DNA of 64,000 bases from Pseudanabaena sp. SR411 (GCF_002251945.1 NZ_NDHW01000064.1:20055-84054), one strand, 5' to 3'. Shown: positions 16,621 to 25,791, counted from the stretch's first letter. The notes: a model not told the origin generated them from the letters alone. Program-made: numbers and translations.

Positions 16621-16660
16621 AAAAGTAAGATGTAGTGCTTTGTACTATATCTTATCTTTT
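16621..16660. repeat. Imperfect hairpin, AAAAGTAAGAT..ATCTTATCTTTT
   Basis: About 15-bp arms with one mismatch and one bulged base around a GCTTT loop. It lies about 75 bp beyond the stop of the minus-strand gene at 16734 and is a possible terminator. Confidence 0.55.
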
Positions 16661-16733
16661 GGATTCTCTGCTTTAACAATAATGACGACAGCTATGGATT
16701 TGACTATTATTTAAGTTCGTTAGAATTGGTAAA

Positions 16734-18014
16734 TCATGTCTCTAGAAAACCTTCTTCAGAAATTGGTAAAACCACGGTAAATTTAGTGCCAATATCTAAC
16801 TGACTTTCTACAGATATGGAGCCATCGTGAATGTCAATACAGTTTTTAACAATTGATAGCCCCAATCCAGTTCCAGGTAATATCCCCACATTTTTACCAC
16901 GATGAAATGCACCGAATAGATGCTCCAAATCTTCTTTAGGTATGCCTATGCCATGATCACTAATCACAAAAATTACATGATCTTTCTCCACAGTAAGTTG
17001 AAAGTCAACTATTTTATTTTGTGGAGAATATTTAATTGCATTTGTGAGTAGATTAGTCAAGATTTGGCGCAATAATTTCTCATCCATTTTCACGATTAAA
17101 GTTGGTAGATCATTTTGAAGATGCAGATTTTCAATTGTTGTATGATTTGAAGATATATATATAAATGAATTAAGAGTATAGTCTTGAGCGAAAGTTTTTT
17201 GCATCTGTCGTAAAAGTTGACTGCAAAATTTTAAAAGATCAAATTTATTAAGATTTAGTTTTGACTTATTTGTATTACTTCGACTCAGAAACAATACATC
17301 TTCCATCAGAGCCGTCATATGTTTAACTTCTGATTGAATTTGATGCAGTTGCTCAACCTGTTCTTCTTTAGTCCATTCGTAATATTCTAGCAACTCCGAT
17401 GCACTTTGAATTGTTGTTAAAGGTGTCCGAAATTCATGGGAAACTACGGATATAAAGTCCGTTTTCATTTGACTAAGTTCGCGCTCATGTTTGAGAGATC
17501 GCGATAATACTTCAGCCGAAAGTTGTAACTGTTCATTCTGCTCTTGCAGCTTTTTTTGTAATGAACATAGTCGTAAATGTGTTTCAATACGTGCTAACAC
17601 TTCAATTAACTGAAACGGTTTGCTGATATAGTCTACTCCACCCACAGAAAATGCTTCTACTTTCTCAGATGGCTCTTCGATCGAGCTAATAAAAATAATT
17701 GGCACATCTTTAGTTACTGGATTAGATTTTAATCTTGTACATACTTCGTAGCCATTAATGTCAGGCATCCGAATGTCCAGTAAAATGATGTCAGGCAGTA
17801 TCTGGTTAACCTTATCTAGTGCTTCTAATCCGCTAGTAGCTTGCTGTACTTTATAACCTTGCCTAATTAACATCAACGATAAAAGTTGAATATTATAAAT
17901 AGTATCATCAACTATAAGAACAGAAGCAGTATTTAAATGTTGAGAATCTTCAAATTTCTCAAATTTCTCGATTTGTTCAGATTGATTTAAGTTTTGATTA
18001 GTCATAATAAACAT
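16734..18014 (-). CDS. Receiver-histidine kinase hybrid
   Basis: A 426-residue soluble protein. The receiver domain (31-150) has D36-D37, phospho-acceptor D80 in IILLDIRMPD, and K132 in YISKPF. A coiled coil (about 150-185) leads to a canonical HisKA box VVSHEFRTPLT (H193), then a HATPase (about 285-420) with LTNAIKYSPQNK, ISDHGIGIPKED and GTGLGLSIVKN. This layout is common in cyanobacteria and lets one kinase drive another. The reading frame has few HIP1 sites. The start could be M4. It is divergent from the glycosyltransferase at 18150. Confidence 0.92.
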   Translation of the reverse strand: MFIMTNQNLNQSEQIEKFEKFEDSQHLNTASVLIVDDTIYNIQLLSLMLIRQGYKVQQATSGLEALDKVNQILPDIILLDIRMPDINGYEVCTRLKSNPVTKDVPIIFISSIEEPSEKVEAFSVGGVDYISKPFQLIEVLARIETHLRLCSLQKKLQEQNEQLQLSAEVLSRSLKHERELSQMKTDFISVVSHEFRTPLTTIQSASELLEYYEWTKEEQVEQLHQIQSEVKHMTALMEDVLFLSRSNTNKSKLNLNKFDLLKFCSQLLRQMQKTFAQDYTLNSFIYISSNHTTIENLHLQNDLPTLIVKMDEKLLRQILTNLLTNAIKYSPQNKIVDFQLTVEKDHVIFVISDHGIGIPKEDLEHLFGAFHRGKNVGILPGTGLGLSIVKNCIDIHDGSISVESQLDIGTKFTVVLPISEEGFLET

Positions 18015-18090
18015 CTTTTTAGTGTTGTCATTATCATGTAGCGATCACTGTAAATAGGATTATTTTCCATTTTAAGATTAATAAGATTAA

Positions 18091-18136
18091 ATAGTTTGTG
18101 AGAGTACAAGCTTTTTGGCTTACTCTCACAAACTAT
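18091..18136. repeat. Hairpin and leader before the GT2 gene
   Basis: 16-bp perfect arms ATAGTTTGTGAGAGTA, with inner CAAGC/GGCTT partial pairing. The right arm runs into TGAGAATTACTATATG at the start codon, nearly the same leader as phzF has. Confidence 0.85.
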
Positions 18137-18149
18137 TGAGAATTACTAT

Positions 18150-18902
18150 ATGCGCTTATCTATAATTTTGCCTTGTCTTAATGAAATTCGTCATGGGTAT
18201 TTAGACCGAATTCTCAATAACTTAGTTAACCAATTAGTTCCCCCAAATTGTGAAAAAGAAATTATTGCGGTAGTCAGTGCCAGTGATGATGGGACTGAGC
18301 TAGTTTTGGAAGCATATGCAGCGCGATCGCCTGAGATCCAAGTTGTGCGATCGCTTGCAAAAAATCGTTCCCAAAGACTAAATGATGGGATTGCAGTCAG
18401 TACAGGCAACATAATTTTGCTACACCATCCTGCAACACTTCTACCAGAAAGTAATGCTTTGCAACTAATTGAGCAGAGTTTAGGATCTGGTGGTGATTGG
18501 GGTGCATTTTGTCATAGTTTTGATTTTGCCCATTGGTTACTGCACTTTACGTCTTGGTACTCTAACAATGTGCGTGTTAGACAAAAAGGGCTTGTCTATC
18601 TCGATCATTGTCCGTTTATTAAGCGCCAAGTTTTAGCTGAAATTGGTAATGTCCCCGATCTGGATATTTTTGAGGACACGGTGTTAAGCGATCGCCTAGG
18701 CAAGTTCTCGAAGCCTGTAATGGTGCAAGGCAAGGTGATTACCTCGGCAAGGCGGTTTCATCAGAGGGGAATATATCGTCATGCTATGCTCAATCAGTTA
18801 TTAAAAATGTGCTATCACTTCAACATTGATCCCAGTTGGCTCAATCGTTTGTATGAACAAAAGGCTAGTATTAACGTCAAGTATGATGAGCAAGTCAAAT
18901 AA
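18150..18902 (+). CDS. Family 2 glycosyltransferase
   Basis: A 250-residue GT-A type enzyme. It opens with LSIILPCLNE, has VVSASDDGTE (D-D region for nucleotide-sugar), RSLAKNRSQRLNDGIAVSTG, ILLHHPATLLP in the place of the DxD strand, and DIFEDTVLSDRL in the acceptor half. It is close in style to the short TIGR04283-like GT2 group of cyanobacteria. Donor and acceptor are unknown. It has no membrane segment. mltA follows 93 bp downstream after a hairpin. Confidence 0.87.
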   Translation: MRLSIILPCLNEIRHGYLDRILNNLVNQLVPPNCEKEIIAVVSASDDGTELVLEAYAARSPEIQVVRSLAKNRSQRLNDGIAVSTGNIILLHHPATLLPESNALQLIEQSLGSGGDWGAFCHSFDFAHWLLHFTSWYSNNVRVRQKGLVYLDHCPFIKRQVLAEIGNVPDLDIFEDTVLSDRLGKFSKPVMVQGKVITSARRFHQRGIYRHAMLNQLLKMCYHFNIDPSWLNRLYEQKASINVKYDEQVK

Positions 18903-18950
18903 AACCCGAATATTAAATGAGTGCTTTGCACGTATTTAATATTCGGGTTT
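18902..18950. repeat. Hairpin after the GT2 gene
   Basis: 17-bp perfect arms AAACCCGAATATTAAAT with an inner GTGC TTT GCAC stem. It overlaps the last base of the GT2 stop codon. Confidence 0.87.
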
Positions 18951-18995
18951 TGGATTGTTGATTAGCAAAGACTATTTAATGAGGAGTTTTTAAGG

Positions 18996-20255
18996 GTGAT
19001 TGGTTCCTATAGTTTCGGCAAAAATAAATATGACCAATTAGGCAAGACCAAGCGATCGCCAAAGCAAAAGTCTTGGACATCGACCTTATATCGGGGTGGG
19101 GATATCTTATTTGCAACTTGGGTCGGGCTGATCTGTGCCGTGCCACCTTGCTATATGCAAACCTATTTTCAAAGCCCTGCCGAAGCTGCGGAGCTAAAAC
19201 TTGCCCAAGCCATCGTGCCAATCACCCCACGCGCGGTTAATCCGCTTACCCTCGATATTACCGATGATCTCTTAGAAAGTGATCGCCAAAATCTTTTGCA
19301 AGCGATCGACAACAGTATTCAATATATTCGTACTCCCAATGCTGCTAAACGGTATCCTGTAGCAGGAATTAGTCAAAATTTAATGGAGCGCAGTTTGGTG
19401 CGATTCCGTCGCCTCGTACAGGTATCTCGCACAGCCAAAGATTTACAGCAAGCCTTGAATCGTGAGTTTGATCTCTATCAGTCCGTCGGACGCGATGGCA
19501 ATGGTAGCGTTCAGTTTACAGGCTATTACGAAGCAGTATATAAGGCAAGTCGGACTCGCACCGATGAATTTAAGTACCCACTTTATAGCTTGCCACCTGA
19601 CTTCGCTCAATGGCGATCGCCTCATCCCACCCGCGCTATGCTCGAAGGTAGTAAACAATTGGCAGGATTGGAGATTGCATGGTTAAGCGATCGCTTTCAA
19701 GCTTTTTTAGTACATGTGCAAGGATCGGCGAGATTTGAATTACCCGATGGCAATCTATTGACCGTTGGCTATGCAGGTAAAACCAATCAACCCTATCGCT
19801 CCGTTGGCGCAGAGATCGTCCGTGATGGCAAAATGCGTCTTGAAGATGTGACTTTGCAAACCTTAATCGAATATTTCCAAAAAAATCCCCAAGATTTAGT
19901 CATGTACCTAAATCGCAATCCTAGTTTTGTCTTTTTCCGCGAAACTGGTGGTAAACCTGCGACGGGCAGTCTAGGAGTGCCAGTCAGTGCCGAGCGATCA
20001 ATTGCCACCGACAAAAAAATCTTCCCCTCTGGCGGTATTGCCCTAATCCGTACCGAAGTTCCCTTTGAAAATCCCACCACAGGCAAACTTGAACTCCGCC
20101 AAGTACAACGTTTTGCCCTTGATCAAGATACTGGTGGGGCGATTCGGGGTGCGGGGCGTGTGGATATTTTTATGGGGACAGGCGATCGGGCTAAACAACG
20201 GGCTGGACTGATCAAAGGTGACGGTGAGTTGTATTATCTTGTATTAAAAAAATAA
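18996..20255 (+). CDS. mltA: Membrane-bound lytic murein transglycosylase A
   Basis: A 419-residue peptidoglycan lytic transglycosylase. An N-terminal hydrophobic stretch (about 38-55) suggests export or anchoring. The MltA domain (about 130-330) has FTGYYEAVY, YPLYSLPPDF and VHVQGSARFELPDG. The C-terminal 3D domain has QDTGGAIRGAGRVDIFMGTG, with the catalytic Asp in VDIF. The start is GTG at 18996, preceded by a GGAG motif (18982-18985). It belongs to cell-wall turnover, which would fit the preceding glycosyltransferase only loosely. Confidence 0.93.
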   Translation: MIGSYSFGKNKYDQLGKTKRSPKQKSWTSTLYRGGDILFATWVGLICAVPPCYMQTYFQSPAEAAELKLAQAIVPITPRAVNPLTLDITDDLLESDRQNLLQAIDNSIQYIRTPNAAKRYPVAGISQNLMERSLVRFRRLVQVSRTAKDLQQALNREFDLYQSVGRDGNGSVQFTGYYEAVYKASRTRTDEFKYPLYSLPPDFAQWRSPHPTRAMLEGSKQLAGLEIAWLSDRFQAFLVHVQGSARFELPDGNLLTVGYAGKTNQPYRSVGAEIVRDGKMRLEDVTLQTLIEYFQKNPQDLVMYLNRNPSFVFFRETGGKPATGSLGVPVSAERSIATDKKIFPSGGIALIRTEVPFENPTTGKLELRQVQRFALDQDTGGAIRGAGRVDIFMGTGDRAKQRAGLIKGDGELYYLVLKK

Positions 20256-20285
20256 TCACAGTTGGCACAAAGTGCCAACTGTGAT
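20255..20285. repeat. Hairpin after mltA, loop AAA
   Basis: 14-bp perfect arms ATCACAGTTGGCAC around an AAA loop, directly on the mltA stop and 5 bp before the next gene's ribosome-binding motif. Confidence 0.85.
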
Positions 20286-20299
20286 GAATGGAGAATTTT

Positions 20300-20560
20300 A
20301 TGCCACAAGTCAATCCTTTTACGATCAGAATGCAAGTTGCAAGGATGTTTGAGCAAGGTCAATCATTATTTGCAGAACTCAAAGTCCAAGACTGGCTCAA
20401 AGAACGCAATCACAATCCTAAAGATTATGTAATTCGCTTCCATCAAAAAATGGCTCCCGTCGGCTCCAATTCTTCTGTAATCGTAGAAATAGAACTCACT
20501 CGTAAAGATGGGCAGCCAGTTGATGAATGGTTACTACAAGAAATTAATCGTCAAAGCTAA
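20300..20560 (+). CDS. Small hypothetical protein
   Basis: An 86-residue soluble protein with NPFTIRMQVARMFEQGQSLF, WLKERNHNPKDY and a C-terminal VIVEIELTRKDGQPVDEWLL. I do not recognise the family. ATG 20300 is chosen over 20288 because GGAG (20290-20293) lies 6 nt before it. It is co-directional with mltA behind a hairpin. It precedes the HIP1-free island. Confidence 0.6.
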   Translation: MPQVNPFTIRMQVARMFEQGQSLFAELKVQDWLKERNHNPKDYVIRFHQKMAPVGSNSSVIVEIELTRKDGQPVDEWLLQEINRQS

Positions 20561-20573
20561 AACATCTCAAAAC

Positions 20574-20618
20574 CCAAAAGAGTAATGGCGGCGCTTCGCG
20601 CCGCCATTACTCTTTTGG
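20574..20618. repeat. Hairpin, 21-bp perfect arms, loop TTC
   Basis: Arms CCAAAAGAGTAATGGCGGCGC. The TGGCGGCGC / GCGCCGCCA tip is shared with 13071, 29473 and 31942. It marks the left edge of the island at 20.6-23.7 kb. Confidence 0.9.
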
Positions 20619-20706
20619 ATTTTAACAATACTTGGGACAGTTTTGAAAAATGAGAACAAAAAAGCTATTCATCGGATAAGGTGCAAGTGTTAAATCAAAG
20701 CACCAA

Positions 20707-21342
20707 ATGAATAGCATTACAGACATAATACCGAAGGTAGCAAGCAAAGCACAACGGAAATTCCTGGCAATCCTGTTTTCGACAATCATGGTGATTTGTG
20801 GAAAAGTGAACTTCACGAATCTGAGGCGATATAGCGAAATCAACGAACGCACCTATCGACGGCAGTTTTCGCGTTCATACAACTTCATAAAAGGGAACGT
20901 AACGGACTGCTCATTTGTGCCGAAAAGTGGCAAAGCAACTTATAGAATCGAATATTTCTACAATGGGAGCGTAGAACGAACCGAAAAAGGATTAGAGATA
21001 TCGTGTCGATATTGATATGAAACAAGGGTATGCGTTATCAGTACAGCAAACACCACCCGCACAACCAGTTGTCGTCATGGACAACCTCAATGTTCATACT
21101 AATCAATAGTTATACAGGCAATTGAGTCGGTTGGCGCAAAGGTCTTGTTTTTGCCTACCTATTCTCCTGAGTTAAATCCCATTGAAATGCTTTGGTCAAA
21201 ACTCAAGGCTTTTTTACGTAAAATTAAGCCTAGAACTAGAAAAGATTTAGATGCTGCTGTTTCTACTTTCATTACTTCTCTTCAGCAAAAAGACCTTCTT
21301 GGCTATTTCCTTGAGACTGAAGCTCGTACCGTACTTATCTGA
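20707..21342 (+). pseudogene. Chimeric transposase remnant (IS4-like head, IS630-like tail)
   Basis: The first part (20707-21015) reads VNFTNLRRYSEINERTYRRQ, DCSFVPKSGK and FYNGSVERTEKGLEIS, which resembles the head of a DDE transposase of the IS4/IS701 kind. The frame then shifts near 21004 to DMKQGYALSVQQTP. From about 21064 it continues VVVMDNLNVHTNQ and stops. A third segment (21145-21342) reads LFLPTYSPELNPIEMLWSKL, the IS630-type DDE tail. No single open frame remains. It looks like two insertion sequences joined and decayed. TACTTGGGACAGTTTT near 20629 may be an element end. Confidence 0.7.
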
Positions 21343-21835
21343 AAACTGCAATATCACCAATTCTGGATCAATATTGGCAGTTCCATTCTAGTTTTGCTAG
21401 GTCTATCGTTTTTACTCCTAACTTCACGATTATTCTAAATGTCTCATCACTATGGACAAATGGACAAATTTAGATACCATAAAGCTGTAGGAATAGATAG
21501 TATCTCTACTAATTCAAATCCATTGAGAAGAGTAATGGTAAATCAAGGGTTTGAGCATCACCTTATTAAAAATAGAGCTATTTTTAGAAATTCCCAAAAA
21601 CTTGAAGAAATTAGGGAGATAAGCCTAACAATCAACTAAAGTGATACAGGAGATATAGATTCATAGATAGCAGTTTATAACTAGCCATGTAAAAGCAAGA
21701 AGCTGATTTGTCTGAGATGATTGATCAAGTATGAAACTAAGCGTTTCTCCTAAACTCATGCTAAGTTATTGAAAGAAATTGCTAGCGACAGAGAAATTTT
21801 ACAATTAGACTTAATAAAATTGAGGAGAATTCTCC
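21343..21835. other. Decayed AT-rich stretch between transposase remnant and YaaC-like gene
   Basis: No gene that I can support. A 66-codon ORF (21439-21639) has no recognisable motif. A second in-frame fragment (LLKEIASDREILQLDLIKLR, about 21760-21820) may be the tail of another lost gene. There are no HIP1 sites. A GAGGAGA motif just before 21836 is the ribosome site of the next gene. Confidence 0.4.
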
Positions 21836-22840
21836 ATGCCTCGAAATCCATCGACAATAACAAGCAAAATTTTAGCGCAAAATGTGGGATCAAATGCTAT
21901 ACGTCGAGCACTTTCTCCTATCTCAAATTATTCCCGATGTGAAAGTGCAGCATTTGTTAGGCGTGCGCTCACTCATGCAATTAAAAAGGATGTTAGTGGG
22001 GTTGAGATATCTCCATATGCAGATTTTATTCCTAAACAGACAACTATATTACTTGGAGAAAGTAGAGGAAGATCCCAAAATGGTCTTGAAGCCATTGAGA
22101 CAGAAGAACAAATTAATAACGCTGCTGTCGAAACCTCAGCCCAGCTTAAAAAATCTCGTTATTTCTTTGAACTAGCCAATGTCGTTACAGAAGAAATTAA
22201 GCCAATTCTCTATTACTATGGGGCGATGTATTTTCTTGACTTTATCTGCTTAAATATGGTTCGTCGTCGGTTAATAGGTAGCCGAGGACATGGTCTATCC
22301 GTCTCTAATGATTCAGAAGGTTGGGATTTTGACAAAAATTGGTCAAGAAACAAATGCAAAGTTCAAATCGGATCATCAGGTGACTTTCCATTCTATATTG
22401 ATGCACTCACAATATCAGGTTGGACAACATTGTTTAGCCAATTTCGACTTCATCGAGAAACTATGGATGATCCGTACATCATAATGAATAATCCAAATCC
22501 TTTGTTTCAAGAAAAAATCTCACTAGACTTTCTATGTAACTTTAACAAAGATAAGTACTTAACTGATTACCCTGAAGTCAAACAATGGCTAATTGGTAAA
22601 GACGAAGGAAGTATATGGAAACTTACAGGACTGTTGATGGATGTAATGGTAGTGTACGTTGCATCGTCACTTGCTCGTTACTATACTCCAGCATGGATTG
22701 GCATTATTGAAGCAAATAAGTCAGATATCTATAATGACATCCGTTCTGCTTATCAGAGTGTATCTGAAGGACTTCCTTTGTTTTTTGAAGATGAACATCC
22801 ATTCGATTATAGCTATGGAACTAGAATTCCTCCTTACTAA
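21836..22840 (+). CDS. YaaC-like protein of unknown function
   Basis: A 334-residue soluble protein. The segment SRYFFELANVVTEEIKPILY followed by YYGAMYFLDF resembles the YaaC family (helical, with a YYG motif after residues that pack like HEPN domains). Function in that family is unknown. It has a strong ribosome site (GAGGAGA), no HIP1 site, and lies among a transposase remnant and a broken toxin-antitoxin pair, which suggests acquisition by transfer. A defence role is possible by location but nothing in the sequence proves it. Confidence 0.6.
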   Translation: MPRNPSTITSKILAQNVGSNAIRRALSPISNYSRCESAAFVRRALTHAIKKDVSGVEISPYADFIPKQTTILLGESRGRSQNGLEAIETEEQINNAAVETSAQLKKSRYFFELANVVTEEIKPILYYYGAMYFLDFICLNMVRRRLIGSRGHGLSVSNDSEGWDFDKNWSRNKCKVQIGSSGDFPFYIDALTISGWTTLFSQFRLHRETMDDPYIIMNNPNPLFQEKISLDFLCNFNKDKYLTDYPEVKQWLIGKDEGSIWKLTGLLMDVMVVYVASSLARYYTPAWIGIIEANKSDIYNDIRSAYQSVSEGLPLFFEDEHPFDYSYGTRIPPY

Positions 22841-22928
22841 TGCACTGAAGGAATGAACAACTTCTATAGAAAATACGATCTCGCCGAGAGCATTAAGCAA
22901 AAAATTGTGAACAAATAAATGTGTTACA

Positions 22929-23202
22929 TTGCATAATTATATTACCGAAATAAATCTGAATATAGAAAACCTACTTTCAAGGATTACATTTAGCAGAGAA
23001 GTTCTATGTGGTAAGCCCATCATTCGGGGTTTGCGGATTTCAGTTGCCATGATATTTAGAACTTCTGGCAAAAGGAGCAAGTATCCAAGAAATTCTAGAG
23101 GATTACCCAGAGCTAGAAATAGCTGACATATACGCGGCTTTACTTTATGCACAGCGTCTTGTTGCCAATGAAGAAGTATTTGATCGAGTGGTAGCATCCT
23201 AA
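22929..23202 (+). pseudogene. DUF433 antitoxin with a one-base frameshift
   Basis: Residues ITFSREVLCGKPIIRGLRIS and VAMI are typical of the DUF433 antitoxin family. After ATG-ATA the frame breaks at TTT (23055-23057). Removing one T restores LELLAKGASIQEILEDYPEL, EIADIYAALLYAQRLVANEE and a stop at 23200-23202, all DUF433-like. So the gene carries a single-T insertion, or the sequence has an error there. It is followed 3 bp later by its DUF5615 partner. Confidence 0.75.
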
Positions 23203-23205
23203 AGA

Positions 23206-23585
23206 ATGAGATTTCTACTTGATGTCAATGCCAGTGGTGCTTTATCAACATGGCTTTTATAGGTCATGAAGTTATATCTGTCGGCGAAGTAAATCCGAAA
23301 ATGTCTGATGATGATATTATTGCTTGGGCAGTGAGAGAAGAGCGAATTATCATTACTACTGATGTTGACTTTGAGCAAATGATTTGGCTACAACAAAAGC
23401 CTCATCGTGGGGTTCTACGTTTAGAGAATCTGCCTAGATTAGAGAGAAAGAAACTACTACAAGAAGTTTTGATCAATCATGGACAGGATTTAGAATCGAG
23501 AGCAGTTGTAATTGCAACTAAGCAAAAAATTAGAATTCGCTGGAAACCAATTGACGCAGTTGAATCTGATGAATTGAATTACTAA
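23206..23585 (+). pseudogene. DUF5615 PIN-like toxin with a one-base frameshift
   Basis: The ATG at 23206 starts MRFLLDVNASGALSTWLL, the usual DUF5615 beginning with its first acidic residue (D6), then hits TAG. Adding one T to the T run at 23255-23258 joins this to IGHEVISVGEVNPKMSDDDI, then IITTDVDFEQMIW with PIN-type acidic residues, and continues to 23585. The distal part alone is open from the ATG at 23250 (111 aa) but lacks the first catalytic strand. With DUF433 just upstream this was a VapBC-like module. Confidence 0.75.
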
Positions 23586-23689
23586 CGCGCAAATTATTTT
23601 GTGTAGGGAATATTACCTCTGCTTTTTTGAAGGTGATTGATATAAAATATATTGAGCATACTGCGGTTTACAAATAGGCGATCGCGATT

Positions 23690-25648
23690 ATGTCTGCACA
23701 GTTCCAAATCCACAAAGACACCATTGACCAAGTAAGTCAAAGGGCAGACATCGTAGATATCGTCTCCGAACGTGTTGTGCTACGCAAAAGTGGGGCAAAC
23801 TTTCGGGGGGCTTGTCCTTTTCACAATGGTACAAATGCTACAGCGCTGACCGTGAATCCATCACGGCAGATGTATCACTGCTTTAACTGTGGGGCAGCAG
23901 GTGGGGCTGTCAAGTTTTTGATGGAGATCGATAAGCGATCGTTCTCTGACGTAGTTTTGGATTTAGCGAAACGTTATAACGTTCCCATTCAAACTGTCGA
24001 ACCCGAAAAAGCAAAGGAAATTCAGCGTCAAATCTCCCATCGCGATCGCCTCTATGAAGTGATGGCTTTGACGACAAGTTTTTATCAACATGCGCTCTAT
24101 GCACCACAGGGAAGGCAGGCTCTTGCCTATCTTGTCGAAAAGAGACAAATGAGCAAAGAGACAATCCAGAAATTTCAACTGGGTTATGCGCCTGCGGGTT
24201 GGGAAACCTTGATGGGATATCTGGTGCAGCAAAAGCAGATTCCTGTCAGTTTAGTGGAAGAAGCAGGTTTAGTAGTTCCGCGCAAAACGGGGAATGGGTT
24301 TTACGATCGCTTTCGTGATCGCCTCATGATTCCCATTCACGATACTCGTGGACGAGTGATTGCCTTTGGTGGGCGATCGCTTGGTGATGAAGAACCAAAA
24401 TATTTAAACTCTCCTGAAACGGAACTCTTTAGTAAGGGTACGGTTCTGTTTGCGATGGATAAGGCGCGCGAGGCAATATCTAAATCTGATCAGGCTATTG
24501 TCGTAGAGGGTTATTTTGATGCGATCGCCTTGCATCAAGCGGGAATTGAACAGGCGATCGCGACAATGGGGGTAGCGCTTAATGCCGATCAAATGAAGCA
24601 GTTACTGCGCTATACCGAATCCAAGAATGTAATTTTAAATTTTGATGCGGATAAGGCAGGAATTACGGCGGCAGAAAAAGCGATCGCAGGTTTTAAGGAA
24701 TTAGTTTTTAATGGCACAGTGCAATTGCGGGTGTTGACGATGCCCGATGGCAAGGATGCCGATGAATATCTCAAACAACATAGTGCTGAAGCTTATCGAG
24801 ATTTACTGACAAATGCACCATTATTTCTCGATTGGCAGATTGATCAAATCCTTACAGGGCAAGATCTTAACCAAGCTGATCGTTTTCAAAAGAGTAGTCA
24901 AGCGATCGCGCAATTACTCAATAATTTACCCGTTGATTCTTTCTTTCGTACCCATTATATCCATACTTCCGCTCAAAAACTATCTCAAGGTAATTCCTAT
25001 TTAGCATTGCGACTAGAGCAAGATCTCCGTCGCCAATTACGGAATACGCGCTGGAATAGCAATAAACCTGCTCCATCTCTGACCACGACTACAAATTCGC
25101 TACACATTGCCGAAACTCAACTTTTACAAATCTATCTGCATTTCCCCCAACATCGCGCTTATCTATATCAAGAGATTGCCGAAGAAGAGAATATTGAATT
25201 TACGCAATCCAATCATCGCTATCTTTGGCAAACAATTCTCAATCTGCTTCAAGAGAACAAAACTTCTCTCGCAGCGGAAGAACCCTATCCTGATCATTTA
25301 GTTCAGCAACTACAGATTCTCTGTGCTGAGCAAGAAGAGGTAGCCCAGCAATTGCAGCATCTGCTTTGGCTCGATGAAAATTCGCGCATTGGTTTATTAC
25401 GCCCCCAGATTGTCGTGAGAACTGCGATCGCTAAGATTCAATACATCATGTGTGAGAAGCATGAAAAGGACTGGTTAAGCAAATATCAAAGTATTGATGT
25501 GATTGCTAATCCCGCTTTTGGTTATGAGTGTCAAGCTAAAGTTAAGGAAGCAAGGCAACGTAAAGCCGAAATCCGTAAACAGATAGAGGTTAATTATCTT
25601 GATCTCTCTGGTACTAGTACGAATGAGAAAAATGTCATTGAATTTTAG
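23690..25648 (+). CDS. dnaG: DNA primase
   Basis: A 652-residue primase. The N-terminal CHC2 zinc domain has C42, H45, C64 and C67 (ACPFHNGTN.. YHCFNCG). The RNA polymerase-like catalytic core (about 115-375) has the FDRFRDRLMIPIHD motif and the TOPRIM elements VVEGYFDAIAL and NFDADKAG. The C-terminal helicase-binding part (about 440-640) is poorly conserved, as usual. In the zinc loop HNGTNATAL replaces the common HxEKTPSF, a mild change. It is preceded by a HIP1 site that ends the HIP1-free island. It reads alone, with no rpoD or rpsU neighbour. Confidence 0.95.
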   Translation: MSAQFQIHKDTIDQVSQRADIVDIVSERVVLRKSGANFRGACPFHNGTNATALTVNPSRQMYHCFNCGAAGGAVKFLMEIDKRSFSDVVLDLAKRYNVPIQTVEPEKAKEIQRQISHRDRLYEVMALTTSFYQHALYAPQGRQALAYLVEKRQMSKETIQKFQLGYAPAGWETLMGYLVQQKQIPVSLVEEAGLVVPRKTGNGFYDRFRDRLMIPIHDTRGRVIAFGGRSLGDEEPKYLNSPETELFSKGTVLFAMDKAREAISKSDQAIVVEGYFDAIALHQAGIEQAIATMGVALNADQMKQLLRYTESKNVILNFDADKAGITAAEKAIAGFKELVFNGTVQLRVLTMPDGKDADEYLKQHSAEAYRDLLTNAPLFLDWQIDQILTGQDLNQADRFQKSSQAIAQLLNNLPVDSFFRTHYIHTSAQKLSQGNSYLALRLEQDLRRQLRNTRWNSNKPAPSLTTTTNSLHIAETQLLQIYLHFPQHRAYLYQEIAEEENIEFTQSNHRYLWQTILNLLQENKTSLAAEEPYPDHLVQQLQILCAEQEEVAQQLQHLLWLDENSRIGLLRPQIVVRTAIAKIQYIMCEKHEKDWLSKYQSIDVIANPAFGYECQAKVKEARQRKAEIRKQIEVNYLDLSGTSTNEKNVIEF

Positions 25649-25722
25649 TTAGTGTCATAATTTATTCGCCACTTGTAAAGAGTAGTCCGAAGTCAAATGA
25701 GGACTACCAACGTGAAGAAAGT

Positions 25723-25791
25723 CGCGATCGTTTAATTGTAGTGATTCAACCTAGTTTTGGTGAGCGCTATCTCAGCACACCTATATTCCAA
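25723..25791 (+). pseudogene. cysK: 3' remnant of a cysteine synthase gene
   Basis: The plus strand reads RDRLIVVIQPSFGERYLSTP then IFQ, which matches the C-terminal end of O-acetylserine sulfhydrylase (usually KLIVVxPSFGERYLSTxLF). The ~290 residues before it are absent: upstream lies the dnaG stop and unrelated codons. It contains a near-HIP1 site. It lies next to the sulfate uptake operon, suggesting that a cysK gene once stood here and was mostly deleted. Confidence 0.65.
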
